Under the pieces are notes generated by a model, which did no database searches, was not told the DNA's origin, and was given only the letters and a program-made list of their open reading frames with translations. This document shows, piece after piece, positions 37,050 to 50,856 of a DNA stretch of 64,000 bases. Each line of letters begins with the position of its first letter. Positions within the stretch are counted from its first letter, which is position 1. Origin of the DNA: Halictus rubicundus (taxonomy: Eukaryota > Arthropoda > Insecta > Hymenoptera > Halictidae); contig NC_135151.1 of assembly GCF_050948215.1 (NCBI RefSeq), forward strand, positions 8,782,220 through 8,846,219. Reading direction: 5' to 3'. A program made the translations under genes and the position numbers.

Positions 37050-38984
37050 TAATACTACTCATTATAGTTCGGATTTATTAAGACTATATTGTGCTGTCCA
37101 AAATAAGCGTCTCCCACCGCACTTCGTTAATATTATATTTGCATTACAGTATTTCTAAATTCCATGTTAGACGTACTGGTTGAACATCTGTTCACACATG
37201 GAGAAAATTAATAAATTTATTGGTTTTATTGTGTCCCATCTACGTAAGGAAGGAGAGAAATAAAAATAAGATATATGTATATATTAATATACTAGTACCT
37301 ATCGTCTGTAATGTTTCAAAGAGCATTACACGTTATCATAATTTATTGATCAGAAGTTGTGATGGCTCATATGGTACCAACTTTATTTAGCCAATAACCC
37401 TGCAATAATAATGCAGTTCTAAAATGGTAATGAAGTTCTTCAAATATTCTTGAATCGAAGCAGGGATTTAATGAAAATGTATTTTTTTTTCTTTAATCAT
37501 TTGAACAAGTCGAAAGAAATGTTGTAATAGTCTGAAATTCTTCTAATGTCTTCGAAATGTTGTATTTCCACACTTTTGTCATAAATGCATAAGAGTCTAG
37601 TCATATTACATCGAATATATCGTTATATGCAATTTAATATACGGGTAATTTGTATAATATTTTGACAAATTCATCATACAATTCATTACAAAGGTAATTT
37701 ATACTAAATAAATTGTATGTAATTATATATATTGTAAATGATATAATAGAATAGAAATAGATAATTATTGCAATGTCATTCGTTAAACAAAGTTGGAACA
37801 TTGACGGCATGACGCCTCGCACAATACTCAACACGCTATAACGCGCAACAACCCTAAAACAGCTAGAGGCCTTCGCACGGGGAGGCTAGCATTCCCAGCG
37901 GCGATGACACCGTAATGACCGTGCGTGATGATCCGTATATCCATCTAGCAAAATTATACATTCAGCGCCGCTCATGATTATTCAAACAACAGAGATTTTA
38001 CACTTTACCCTGCTTTTAAGAGATGAATATATGTAAACGTCCCACGCTATCGTTGGTATACACGGCCCGTTATTAGAATAATTAACACTTCTTTTTAACG
38101 TAAAATTGCTTTAATTGCATCCGTCCTAAGTCCCAGCTGCTGGGCTTTACTTCTGCCAACAATCTTATGAGACGAATTAGGTCGTAAAATGAAAATTGTG
38201 CTTTCCATAAAGCGGGATAGCACATTAAAGAGTTTACGAAACGCAGGAAATAAATTAGCGGAGGAGTTTGTGAAATTAGTTCAAGGAAGGTCAGAGATTG
38301 TTTAAAATAATATTTAGAGGCTGGATGTATGGAGGAGACCTTTAGAATTATCCATTCTTATAATTGAGAATTGTTATATTGTAGTTTAGTGCATAATTTT
38401 CGGTGTGAAATTGTTTCATTTTGTGAATACAATATTCTATCTTGCGAACATTTAAAGTTGTGCAAATAATTATGCAAATTGTTCTACACATAATTACAGT
38501 ATCACCCGGCCCGTTGCGTTGATGTTATTAAAAGCTATGTAATTCGGTTACAGATAATTTCGAGGTGCAAATATAATTCGTTAGGATTGTCGTTGCAGTT
38601 TCTACAAAATATGATCGAAAAACTTAGACAAATTAATAATATCAAAAACACAATGCACATTTTGTTCATATATTTTTTAGATAGACAATTTAAGTGTTAA
38701 ACATGATCATGAAAATAACGTTATGAAAGGTTATTCAAATTTTAAAGGATCATTCCACGTCCAATGAATCATTTTCCAGGAATTTTGCTGAAAATTAAAC
38801 ATGATGTATATAAAATTAAGAGAGGTCTGTTAAGAGAGCAACTGCTTGCCAATTCTCATCTTGAAAACCCCTGTTTCAAAAATATAAAACGACATGATGA
38901 GATTCTTTGAAGTCTCGACAACGGAATAAGCTTTGATTCAGGCGGGAGCTATTAAAATTAACGTCGTAATGAGCTGTTAAGGTC

Positions 38985-39376
38985 TTGTGTGCCCTATTTC
39001 GCTGTCAGCCTCACTTATGCCCCTTATTACCTTCAGTATGGTCCACGGACAATTTTCATACCGGTCTCGAGGGTCTAATTTCTCTCTGCAGAAGAGGTTC
39101 AGCAATCGATCGTGGCCGAAAACACTTGCTGTTTGTTCAACAAATTATAAACAATTACGAACGAACCTGATATTGTCCGCAATTGGTTCTGTGCTCCACT
39201 TCTGTAGGCATAAATGCTTTCAGAGTACATTATGGAATAATATCGGTGACGAGCAGACTGCGCATCTTTATACAAAACAGGAAATTTCTAATATTGAAAT
39301 TTTTAATATTATGTCTTTATTTTAGGACGAAAGAAAATTTTATTCTTCTGTCCACTTAATTTTGTCCGCGACTGTA
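38985..39376 (+). pseudogene. Decayed Tc1-like element: helix-turn-helix remnant and right end
   Basis: Frames at 39110-39200 read WPKTLAVCSTNYKQLRTN and, one base shifted, GRKHLLFVQQIINNYERT. Together they resemble the GRPKTLTV...RQIINNVRTNP-type segment of the Tc1 transposase DNA-binding domain with a frameshift. The right terminus, CCACTTAATTTTGTCCGCGA then CTGTA, at about 39353-39377 matches the Tc1-type MITE at 32321-32605. No left terminus and no catalytic region were found. Confidence 0.4.
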
Positions 39377-40047
39377 TGTTGCAACCTAATACTCTCGTCT
39401 CGAGCCAGATGACTGTTCGAACAAATTACTCTACGGACAAACATTTTGTTCGATATAAAGCTTCGCCGAGCTCATTCGGGGAAAGAAGGGGAGCACGGGG
39501 AACAGTGGTGGAAACACGGCTTCCTTGTGACGAACGATTTCACAGGGGGCCGACAGGTCGACCTGAAAAACTGATCCCAAACAGGAAGCGGGGGAAATTC
39601 AGTTTTCATTCGAAACGGCGCGATGTTTCGCGGATAATGACAGGTCGGATCGATTCTGGCAGGGATTCGAGCTTTCGTCGGTGTTGTTCCTGATGTTCAA
39701 TTGCCGCTATCCGTGCGTCCACGCCTGTATGTGTACACGTATACACGTGCAAACACGAACGTGTCCTGCATACCTTGCGCCCCGTGAGCCCGCATCGGTG
39801 TATAATTCCCCGATCACCATTCGACTAAGAAAACACCGTGAAAATACTCTGTCTTGCGTGCTTCGCTCCCTTTGGGGACCAACATGGGACACCAGACGTG
39901 GGACAACTTCCTGTGATATGGTTACGGTCCACATTCACTCCATTTAACCCTGTGGAAGTCGTAGATCGATCTAATAGTTGTTCCCAAACATATTGGAACA
40001 GTAGATATTACTTTTATGCTGATCTCTGTTGGTGAAATACGAAAGGG

Positions 40048-40488
40048 GCTAAACTTTAACTTAGGGGACCACAAATTTTTGACTTTTCTTAATGTAATTT
40101 CGTAGATTCTGACGAGAAAATGCTAAAAATTCAAGTTTCAACATTAGGAATTTACTGATTCAAAAGTTACCCGTGTTTAAAGTTGGGCGATTTCAAGCGT
40201 TTTTGATAGATAAAGGCACCGCTTAATCGTTCAATTAGCGGAACCGGGAGAAAGTTGATCGGGGTTAGATTTGTGCGCGTTATCGACATCACTGCCTGCT
40301 CGTGGTGCCACCTAGGTGCCCTTGCCTGACAAAAACGCTTGAAAAAGCTCAACTTTAAACACTCATAACTTTCGAACCAGTGAATTCCTAATTTTAAAAC
40401 TCGGATTTCTGGCATTTTCTCGTCAAAATCCGCAGGATTATATAAAAAAAAGTACAACATTTGTGGTCCCCTAAGTTAAAGTTTAACC
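40048..40488. repeat. hAT-like long-TIR repeat, copy 4
   Basis: Left arm GGGGACCACAAATTTTTGAC with TTCTGACGAGAAAATGC; right arm AACCAGTGAATTCC, TTTTCTCGTCAAAATCC and GGTCCCCTAAGTTAAAG. It has variant termini (GGTCCCCTAAGTT in place of GGTTGCCAAGGTG), so it is a distinct subfamily. No clear 8-base duplication. The minus-strand open frame 40167-40460 is repeat sequence, not a gene. Confidence 0.85.
40304..40318 (-). promoter_or_regulatory. CTCF-like motif variant inside repeat copy 4
   Basis: Minus strand reads CACCTAGGTGGCACC, a weaker version of the motif in copies 3 and 8, at the same place in the repeat centre. Confidence 0.2.
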
Positions 40489-43400
40489 CTGACAAATCGC
40501 AATCTGAGGAAATAGTACTTATACCATTTAAAGGTTAATACTAGATTTCCGAGAGGAGTCGAGATGGTTCATTATAAATCGTTAATTTTATTATCAGAGG
40601 GATTACAAAGATGCTTTTGTGGGAAGTGTTAAACGAATTCTATAATTTGAGAGCGTATTCCATAATCTCGCGAATTTCAATTTATTGGGATTAACTTCGA
40701 GGCGTTCGACGTGTATGAAAGTGTTACAAAGTCTTTTTTCCGAAAAGTTGGCGTCACTGGACAAATTTCGAATGACCTCCCCTACCTCTGAAATAGTCCA
40801 CAAACTCCGCAGGATTAAATGAACTTTCATCGAACCGATTGCCGAATCGGTCGCTCGAATTGTCAGCCTCGGATGAAATTTAAGCACGTTGACGTGCATC
40901 CGGCGAATAACCGGATCGTCGAAAAAGAACGGTTCGATTGGCGGAAGGTTGTACCTTAAAAATTGTGAAACACCTGTTAAAGCACTATTAACGCCTATCG
41001 TCGAGCAGTTAAAATGGTTAAACAATTGAAAACTATGCTATTTTAGGACAATTTTATTGCTCTTGATCATTATCTCACAGTGTCATGCACAATAAAATCA
41101 GTTTTGTTTTTAATTTTCGAAACCTGCTCTGCAAAATTTCATTATTCTTATCTGTCTTTGTACGAAAAAATGTTTCGTGTAAAAATTATACATACTATGT
41201 TAAGATAATTTTCTTCCAATTCTTTTTATTCCATTGATGAAAAAAGTTCTAAATTCTGAAATAATGATAGGGGTGCGTGTAGTATAACTAATGGTTGCTG
41301 AGGAATTACTGAATTAAGTTTCGCTCGTTTGAAATCATATTCCATTTGCGTTACCATAATCCATGTGCAGGGGACAGACGGTTTATCAAATTGATGGCTG
41401 TCAACACAGTTATCGATGGATATCTGAAATCGTTGGAATAATTTACTAATTAGTTTGACACAGCATGTTAACGGCAACGCATTTTGGTGACAGTGGGAAG
41501 GCAGATAACCCTCTGCTATTTAGCTTTTCAATCATTTATGGCTGGACTGAAGCTCGACGCGTTATATCCGCATGAAAAAAATGAAAAAATTACGTTCCTG
41601 GTGTTACAAATTAACATTGCGGACTGTCGGTATAATTGAAACAAATATGAAACGATTCTTACTTTCTATTGTCATCTCACAAAGTAGTATAAGAAAATTT
41701 GGCTATTTACTTGTTCTGTTTCATTTCTCTTGCTCTTACTAACAACCTAATATTCATACCAACACTTGTATAACAACTTGGTAAACAATTCTATATATTT
41801 CTCGCATTTTGAGTGGCAAACTAATTCAATTAAAAGTTTCGTTACAGAATACCAACAATTTATAATTGAATAATTTTACTACAAGTTGAACGTTTCATTA
41901 GGAAATAGCAACACAATTAATACTGTCAGGTGCCCTTTCATAATTTATATTACAAGGATTTCGTGCATTTCTGGTTAATACCATTTTTAATAGATTATAT
42001 TGATTAGATATCAGAATGAATCGTGGCCGGCCGTGAATTATCGAATTTCCGAAACATTTTGATAATACCAGTGCGAGCCTTATCTAATACCACTAGGAAC
42101 TATAGACCAATGAACGAGGGAGAGAGCCTGATATCGTAGAAATTCCATTCCAGCCAAGTTTCATCATTGCCGTAGCCTCGGGTAGACTCGTTGTAAAACG
42201 AATTCCGTTCGAACCTTGCTCAAAAATAAGATTCCTCTTGGAAATTCCGATTAGTCAGCGGAAGTGCATCCTTTAGGAGATCCGAGGGATGAAATTACAG
42301 CATCTTGATTCTTCTTCGATTTGTTCGCAATGAGAAAATAACAGGTTGCGCTTCGCTTATCCAATAGAAATTGTTTGCAGTCAGACTTTATTCCGATACA
42401 CTTGTGCACACATTTATCAAGATTCTCAGTGTTTTAATATCCCCAAAACCAAATTATGCTATCTCGAGTACGATTTTTAGGGCAAATCAATACCATTTTT
42501 AATACCAGTTACCAAAATCAATTGAATTGTAAACAGATTATTTTCTTCAAGATTTCACCCCATCGTTTACATATATTTTCTAAAAAAGTGCGTCTCGGGG
42601 ATCTTGATTTACTTAAATGGTACGATACTGGCAATTTTCCTCTGTACGTCAAATATTTTTGTTAGCATTATTTCTATGAAATTCCACCAGAATCGACGAT
42701 CATTGCTTCGATCGAACTCTTTGACGGTCTCACCGGCGTGGAAGTTGGCAAATCGACAAAAACTCATCGACGCCACGATTTATTAAAAACACTCCTATCG
42801 ATGCATGCATAGACTGCATATTTTGGAAGTTTCCCGCACGGTCAAAAATGTAACGTTACTGTTGACCGATCAAATCCCTTTGAAGAATGAGCGGAATATA
42901 ATCGCATGCCCATTGCGAGCGTGTTCGCGTGTGTTTGCGCGGGTGTGTGTTCGCGCGTTAACAAAGAGCAGGGTGTACAGAGTTGGAAATTGCCGGAACA
43001 GGGCAATTAAAACATAACTGCGGGTCACTTGTCGGACTGTGTACGTGTACACACATGTATACATCACAACTACAGTCGGATGGTTACAGAAGAGACTTAT
43101 TAAAAATTGTCACCGCCCCGTGCGATTTAGTGAACACGAGGCACCTTTGCGAGCTTAGATCTCTAATGAATCACTATGCGCCCAAAAGAGAAACTCAGCG
43201 GAAATAATCGTACGCGATTAATTTTTCGCGTGGACCACAATGTGAGCACACGCATATGGTTTAATTACTCGTTGAAGCTACTCATTTTTCTCGTAAACGC
43301 ATAAAATCCACAGTCACAAACTGCCATGTCAATACCTGTTTCTTGACGAAATATTTTTCAAATGAATATAAATATTTAAATACATTGTTTTATTTCTATT

Positions 43401-45651
43401 TTTTAAATATTTTTATTGTTAAAATTTTCTTCGCATGTAGCAATTCGTCGTTTAATACCAACGTTGTTGAAAAAGCTCAAATCGCGCAACTTAAATTCAT
43501 AGACTGAGTAGACTTTGAACGTCGGTTACATTTTACTATTTCTCTACTGTTACTCGGACCTTCCCCTCTCGGATAATGAATGTTTTACAACCCTGAAGAG
43601 TTTTTGCTGTTCCTAGAACCGATGGGCGACTAAAACCAAACAGCCTCATCAGAGCTCGTTGGCAAGCGGAGCATTATTTTAGAAGCAGTTGGCGTTCAGA
43701 CACGAGAACCTCGTGCAGGAAGTTCGGTCGGCGTGCTTGAACCTAATTGAATCGAGGCACCACTCAAGACATATGTACCGTGAAAAGTCCCAATTGCTAC
43801 GGTGGAATCCGAGAACGTGTTGGTGGCATGGTTATGCGTGTCGGAACGTAGCTTGAATTGTTAATAAGCCGGCCCGACATCGATCGCGAGCGTTTGCCGT
43901 GTATGAAAAATTTCACTGATTCGCCCGCGAAAATTTTATTTAGTTTCTAGGATTTCGCTCTCGATTCGGCGAGAGTTCTCAACAGCAACGGCTCGAACTC
44001 CAGGAAATTTGACATCGTTCGAAACCGGAAGCAGTTTCGATACTTTTATTGTTTCGATTTATTTCTGCTGTGTGCGCTGTTGGCCGCGTTTGCTGGCCAA
44101 CCTTTCCTTCGAAATAGTCCGGTGCAGTGACACTGTTTGCATGTTCAGGGGAGAGTGACCGAACGCAATGCTGATACACCTTCGACCTAAATAAAGCACA
44201 AACGGTACCGGAAATAAAATAGCTACCTAAATATGGAACGTTGATGTCGGATAGAAAGGAGCTGTTCATCTGTGAAAAATAAATTATTCAAATAATACCT
44301 CGCGCGAATTCTCCGAGATGAAACGACTGTACGAAAAGCTGGGAAGCAAAAATCCTGTTCCCGTCGACTCCGGAGCTCTTTGTTACCGTCAAGTCGACAA
44401 ATCTCTCGTCGTGCAGCATTTTGAACGTGGTCGTACAACTTTTTATGAGCATTCACATTCGACGGCCGCAGTAATTTCGAGCTAGCTCCGCCGGAAGAGG
44501 GATTCCCGCAGGAGATATCCGAATAAGAAAGATCGAATCTCGCAGGGTATCTCCTCGTCTTCGCCTCGTTCTCCTACTTCGCCGGGCATTGTTATCGGGC
44601 TCGTCTTCCAAATTCGCCTTTGTCCTTATCCTTCTGTGTTTTCTGCCATTGTTGTCACTTCACATCGCCTGCGCGTCTGTCGGCCGGTTAAACTCTGGCC
44701 CGGGACTCAAACAGACGTTCCATTAGCGCCGGGATTCGCGAATCCAAGACTCCGGAACTCCGCGAGATACGCCGGTGTTATTTCACCGTAATTAAACAGT
44801 TTTACCAGCTACTACGTGATTCGTCGTTCTTTCGGTCCTTTTGGTATTTTATTCAAAGTATTTTTCCATTAAACCGCTACTTTATAACCGATTTTACGCA
44901 ATTTGCTTTTTTCTTACCAATTTTTAACCAATTCTTGAACGTTTTGTGGAGGTCAGTACCGATCTTCCTATTGCACCTAACGCAAACAGTTGATTAGTTA
45001 AACTGGCTACAAGAGAATCGAGTATCCTTAATCCGTTAAATTCCCAACAATAAAACGAGACGATTTTTATCGATGTTATAATTGTTTATTACATGTGAGT
45101 TATTGTTACATTTCTGTGAGTTATTTATGTAGAGTACTTTCTTCGTTAACACTTTCATCTAATGAAACAGTTTTAGAATCAAACAGCAAATTGTAAACGA
45201 AAGGGTATCGCAACTGCCTGTAAAGTAGGCACTTTGAATGGACGTTTCGATATTGAACACATCAGGCTATTGAGGACATTATGTCAGGATAACCGTTCCA
45301 ATTTGCAGCGGTGGATTAATATACAACACTGATGAATCTTCAGTAAATTTTTCGTTTCCCGAGTGGCCGGCAGCACCTTTTTACCCGTGGACACTTTCAC
45401 TCTTCTTCCCAGTGTTAAACCACTCGAGCCTCTCTATCCCGAGTTTTCTTTCACCGACAGGCGCTCATTCTCCGCGCATGATTGCTTGGATACATAATCT
45501 ACGGCGTCTCCCGGTACCGCCATGCCAGCTCGCTCACCTTTTCATGAAACATCTGCCTGGAGACTTTTACGAAAGGGGCTCTTGATTCTAATGCAATCTG
45601 TGCCATACTGATAAACCATTTGAGCATCAAACGTCCACGACCCGCTGTATC

Positions 45652-45688
45652 GTCTCTCTCTCTCTCTTTCTCTCTCTGTCTCTCTCTC
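45652..45688. repeat. (TC)n microsatellite
   Basis: Imperfect TC run; it generates Arg-Glu repeat frames on the other strand. Confidence 0.9.
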
Positions 45689-46896
45689 CGCGCGAGATTG
45701 TTCGGTTTCATACCCCGTCACACACCGATGCCGCCGATATCCACGACGGTTCGTTAAATATTTCAATTTTCTCATCAACCTCTTCTCGGAGTCACTTGGT
45801 TTTCTAGCATACGCTGCTTTATCGCCACTTCCGTTCGTTGAGCAGCGGTTTCAAACGTTCCATCTATTGAGGTAACGATTCTCATCAGTGATAAGCTACT
45901 TAGACATCTCGTATACTCTTGCAAACAGATCTGCTACTTAATATTTTTACGTTGAATCTATCAAATATTCATACGAGTTTTATCAAAAAAATTAAGGGAA
46001 AAAAGATGAAATTTCGAAATATGCGTTTCAAGCATTTTGCCAATTTGCAAGATAAATTATTTCTTTCGGTAGGGGCGATAACGACAACCATACTGATTAA
46101 GAGTCATCTGGATTTTTTTTTGTTTTAGTCCAAAATTCCAGTCATCTAGGCCAGCAAGATTGAGGGGCGTAATATGTTCAGCACAAATGTACTGAAAGTT
46201 ATCACATTGCAAAAAAGTTCTGCGAGATAATATTTAGATGCAGGTCGATTTATCACATTCCATCATTCTTCATTCTTGACCCATTCTTTTTATCTTAAAA
46301 TGCTGTTGTCTCTGTTCCGCAATTAATCACCAGCAGAGTCCGTTCCTCGCCCGGCACCTTTCTTTCCAGTTTAATGTCAGCTGAAACTTTCTTGCGTTAG
46401 AGGAGCAAAAGAGATTAAAGGTCTTCGAAGTTTCTGTGAAACCTACTGCAGACTCTGTAGATCAGTATTCTTTGCTCCGACTTCGACGGATGTAATCAAA
46501 TTCTAAGAATTCTGCTGCACCTGGCACGTGGCATTAAACACTTCGAGCAATGTGGAATTATAAGTTGTACGTCAATCAGTGTATGCGAAGTTCTATTCAG
46601 TGACCAAGTCAACGAATTGTAGATGATTTTCACCTTTGCAGTTAATTTCATCGAAGCTGTAATATGAATTATTGAATTGAAATTATAGAGAAGCAAAAAG
46701 ACAGAAGTCACTGTTGAAAATAATGTTGTAGATACTATATTACTTCTCTGTTTCAAAACAGCGAACAACAAATAATTTATTTATGTATTGTACTTACATT
46801 TATTATAAATGTGTGGACCACATTTGTTTGAAAAATAAGTAAGTGAATTACAAACATGTAAAGACTCTGAATCATTGTCGCTTTATTAAAATTATT

Positions 46897-47150
46897 GGTT
46901 AAACTTCGCCTTGGCAACCCAGAAATTTTTAACTTTGTAGTATAAAATCCTGTACACATTGACAAGAATATACCAAAAATCGAAGTTTCAAGGCGAGGAA
47001 CTCACTGGTTCAAAAATTATGCGTGTTTAAAGTTGAGCGATTACATTTTATTTCGGGATAAGCTGTCGTCGACCAGTAATTAAAATATACAGAATCATAT
47101 ACGGGATCTCAAAGAGTAGGTATAATTAAAAAAAAAGGTGAAGTTAAGCC
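46897..47150. repeat. hAT-like long-TIR repeat, copy 5 (internally deleted)
   Basis: Complete left arm (GGTTAAACTTCGCCTTGGCA, GGCGAGGAACTCACTGG), then the centre of the copy 6 type (TTTCGGGATAAGCTGTC), then only the last bases of the right arm (AAGGTGAAGTTAAGCC). It is bounded by the perfect octamer AAATTATT on both sides. The intact duplication suggests it moved in this short form or lost its right arm after insertion. Confidence 0.9.
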
Positions 47151-48336
47151 AAATTATTAATCGAAGAAACACATTATTGAACTCCTGTGTCGTACAGTAA
47201 ATTTACAAAAAATTTTACGTGTCACAAAGATCCGCAGTCTAACAACACGCAAATATTCGCTTAGAAACGCGAAGAAGGCTAACTGATCCATATTACTTTA
47301 AAAGACTTGAACATGATTATTGGACCTAATTGTTTATTTAACAAATGAAATCAGATATAAGTCTGTGTCTTTCTCAATCAAGTATTAGCTTTCGAAAAGA
47401 CCTAGTTTTAACCTGTTCCATGACATGAAAATTTTTTAATTAATTCCATCTATTTCGTATAAGCGGCACTTTTATTATTCATTAATTGTTGGACGTATTT
47501 GTGTCACCGTAGAGAAGAAAAAACCGCGAGGCGGCGACCGGATCTTCCCGGTCCGAGGAGCTCCGCCATCCTCCGGGGAACAATTTTCACCGTGGTTGAG
47601 AGCTTATTATTATGGGTAAAAATGTAGCTCTTTAGACGGGGCATTATTGCGACGTCTATGAATGAAATTTCCATAATATTATGCCGTTGTAAATTCCGAG
47701 GTGGCGGGCGTCGCGAATTTCATTAACCGGATAAATACGGAGGGAACGCACAAGCAGCGCCACGCGTTAAGGCCGCAAAGCGGCGCTGTACTCTTCATGA
47801 AAAGTGTGTTTGATTGAACATTACCATGACAAAGGGTTTGGACCGTGAACGTACACATACGGGAGCGGCCTCGTCTTGCACCGCTGCGCCGTCCTATATC
47901 GAATCTGTCACCTTGACACGATTTTCACAGGCCGGTTCCTTCCGATTTCCTGTCCTACACGGGCCCAGATTTCCGGTTTATCACGTCCGGTGTCCTTGAT
48001 AGCTCACGCGACTGTTTGTGCGAATTTAGAAATTAACCCCTTGCACTGCGATTTGTTTTACCGTTGCTGCGATTAGAGTTTCTTGAACGATGATGGCAGT
48101 TTATGAATCGGCAACAACAAAATAGAATTGTATTTCGGTTCCACACATGTTTAGGACTATTCGAAATCTGCATTGCGAGTCTTGCGACTCAACGTTGAAA
48201 TACGAGGGCTTGATTTTTGTGTTTCCGTGAGCGTGCTTTTGGTTCAGAGCTGCGAGATGTGTTAAACAGTTTTAGTCTTTTTCAATCTTCGTGAGTCATT
48301 GTATATATGAATTTATGAGTTCGTGATGAGTCTCTT

Positions 48337-48753
48337 GGTTTAACTTCGCCTTGGCAAGCCAGAAATTTTTAACTTTTTACTATATAATCCTGTACATCTT
48401 GACGAGAAAATACGAAAAATCTAAGTTTTAGGGCGAGGAATTCACTGGTTCAAAAGTTATGTGTGTTAAAGTTAAGCGATTACACATGGTTCCGGGACAA
48501 GCTGTCATCTCAAAGAGATAATACAATCGTTGGGGGTGGAGAGGGTCAACGACGCGCAATGCCGAGCACACACCAACATGGCGGCGCCTACCTGTCAAAA
48601 ACGCTTAAAATTTCTCCACCTTAAACACGCATAACTTTCGAACCAGTGAAATCCTCGCCTTAAAACTTCGATTCTTGGCAGTTTCTCGTCAATATGTACA
48701 GAATTATATCGTAAAATTTAAAAATTTCTGGGTTGCCAAGATGAAGTTTAATC
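48337..48753. repeat. hAT-like long-TIR repeat, copy 6
   Basis: Arms start GGTTTAACTTCGCCTTGGCA and (reverse complement) GATTAAACTTCATCTTGGCA. The perfect octamer AGTCTCTT flanks both ends. The centre contains CCGGGACAAGCTGTC, CAACGACGCGCAATG and CAACATGGCGGCGCC. This is the best preserved copy and defines the family: arms about 145-160 bases, total about 417. Confidence 0.93.
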
Positions 48754-49667
48754 AGTCTCTTACTTAATTCTTGTTTCGTGCACAACAACACCGGTGGTGA
48801 TAAATAAAATCGGTAATAAAATTGAATTTGGTAATATCGATAATAACGGTAACAAAATGGTAATTCCAAGTGTTCGGTCATCTCAACCCGCCTGATCTCC
48901 ATTCGCCGCAGACACTCCCAATTTGAATACCGTTGATCCAGCATGTCGAACAAGGTGGATCCCCTGATAAGATCGTGAATGGTTCGTTCGTTGACGTTAT
49001 CAACCGCCTCTCCGTGTCGGGCGTAAGACATCAACGAACCAGGCTTTTCATGTTAGCCCGACCGGAGGATCCTAATGGACTTAGGTCGGCAGAATGAAGT
49101 GGTCTTTCTGTAGAGCCCCATCCGGTTAACTCCGGCCTGCTCGAAACTGTCAAATAAGATACGAAATAACCTATCGCAAGGATGCCTCCTCCCTGGTTCT
49201 CGATAGAGGGTTGCACGTCTTTCAGTGCAAATTCTTACCTTGGAGGGTGGGGACACCCCCTCGATAAAACTGGGAAGAGCGAACCGGATTCTTTTATTTT
49301 TCCTGCTTCCTTTATTGCAGCCGAGCATATTCTATCGCGCTTGTGACACAGCCACCTTTGAAGCGAAATACTTTACTCGGATGCATTTATGGGGTTGTTG
49401 ATGGAACTGCTGTTGACATATCCTCGCGAGATCCTCTTCCAAACAGGCGCAATCTCTCGTACATATTGATATCGAAGATCAAAGATTTTTCGCGAGCGTA
49501 TACGCGGACAGATCAAGTGATCGCAGCAAGTCGAGGATTACATTTTTTTTTCTCTGGGTAATCTGAGCGAAGGAATGAAGAAGGAATGTCTGATACCTTC
49601 TCGGAGATCGATTCTAACGTGGTAGCGTCAGTATAATGACGGAGAGATTGTCCTACAAAATATCCAA

Positions 49668-49930
49668 ATGATTGAACGAATTTAACGTTTTGAAAAAAAT
49701 TCAATGTAGCTTGTACTAATCCATACACTAAGATGAATCAAAACAGTATGCAATTCTGCTGCCCCGTAATAACAAATTTTATGGATTGTGCTGGAACATT
49801 TTTCAATCACTGAATGAATTTAACGTTTTGAAAAAGAATACAATGTAATTCGTACTAATACATACAATAAGACAATATTAAATCAATACTGGGAACGAAT
49901 CAAAATAGTATAGAATTCAACAACCTTTCA
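49668..49930. repeat. Direct duplication, offset about 138
   Basis: ATTGAACGAATTTAACGTTT at 49671 recurs as CTGAATGAATTTAACGTTTT at 49809. GTACTAATCCATACACTAAG recurs as GTACTAATACATACAATAAG, and AATCAAAACAGTATGCAATT as AATCAAAATAGTATAGAATT. Looks like an old local tandem duplication. Confidence 0.7.
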
Positions 49931-50856
49931 ACCACCATATTGAAGGTTCGCAAATTACTTGTAAAATGCACTAGACACGTAGAAAGTGATGAAGATTTTA
50001 TTTTAAAGTATAACCTATTTTAGTTGATTGTAAATAATCAATAAATTCGCGACGAAAGGGCTACGAATCAATTTATGCACCTCATACGTCTGTAGAGATA
50101 AATATATGGAACAATGAATTGAACATGGATGCCTCTTCGCGATCTTCGCGATCTAGACCAATATTAAAAGGAAAGTCAAGTAGACGTCTGCCTTGATTTT
50201 AGAGAAAACGGTTGCTAGGATATTCTATAATTCACACTGTACAGGTCCGCTGCCAAATTAGTTTACATTTCGTCACGTTTGCGTACAATCCGCGTGTGCC
50301 TGTTATCGAATTGACGCAGAGGTTACAATTCTATAACCACAGCCGAGACTTCTACATGAATCTTGGATAGCGAGAATCCCCGTATGTTCATTTTCGCAAT
50401 CCGCGATAACAACCGACGCGTCGCCGTTTAAATGTCGTTTGAAGTATTATCTTACCCCGCGGCGGAGGGAAGAATGAGCCGTAAACGGCGAGATGTTCAA
50501 GCAGGTTTCGGAACTAATATCGTAACTCTCTCGAATACCTGTGAAATTGCGTAACACGCCGGAGATTCGTTTTATTTGATACTCGCGCCGCGCGTTTGTT
50601 AGTTTCGCGACAGTTCGTTACGTCCGCTCTCGTTCACCAGCTACGCATCTATCCCGGCGACATATTTACGCGGAAATTCGCCGTATTCGAGCGTGATACG
50701 CAGGATAAAACACTCGCGGAATTTAAGTGAATGCCGGTTACTGCGACGGCAACCGGAGTCAGAATTAAAACCATAAATACCCGAGATTTCCACGGCGGCA
50801 CCGCCTCAACTTCCGCGAAATCAATTCGGCATCAATTAACCCGTTGCACTAATATA

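Noticed and set aside
40167..40460. 97-codon minus-strand frame
   Set aside because: Lies wholly inside repeat copy 4 and translates its arms.
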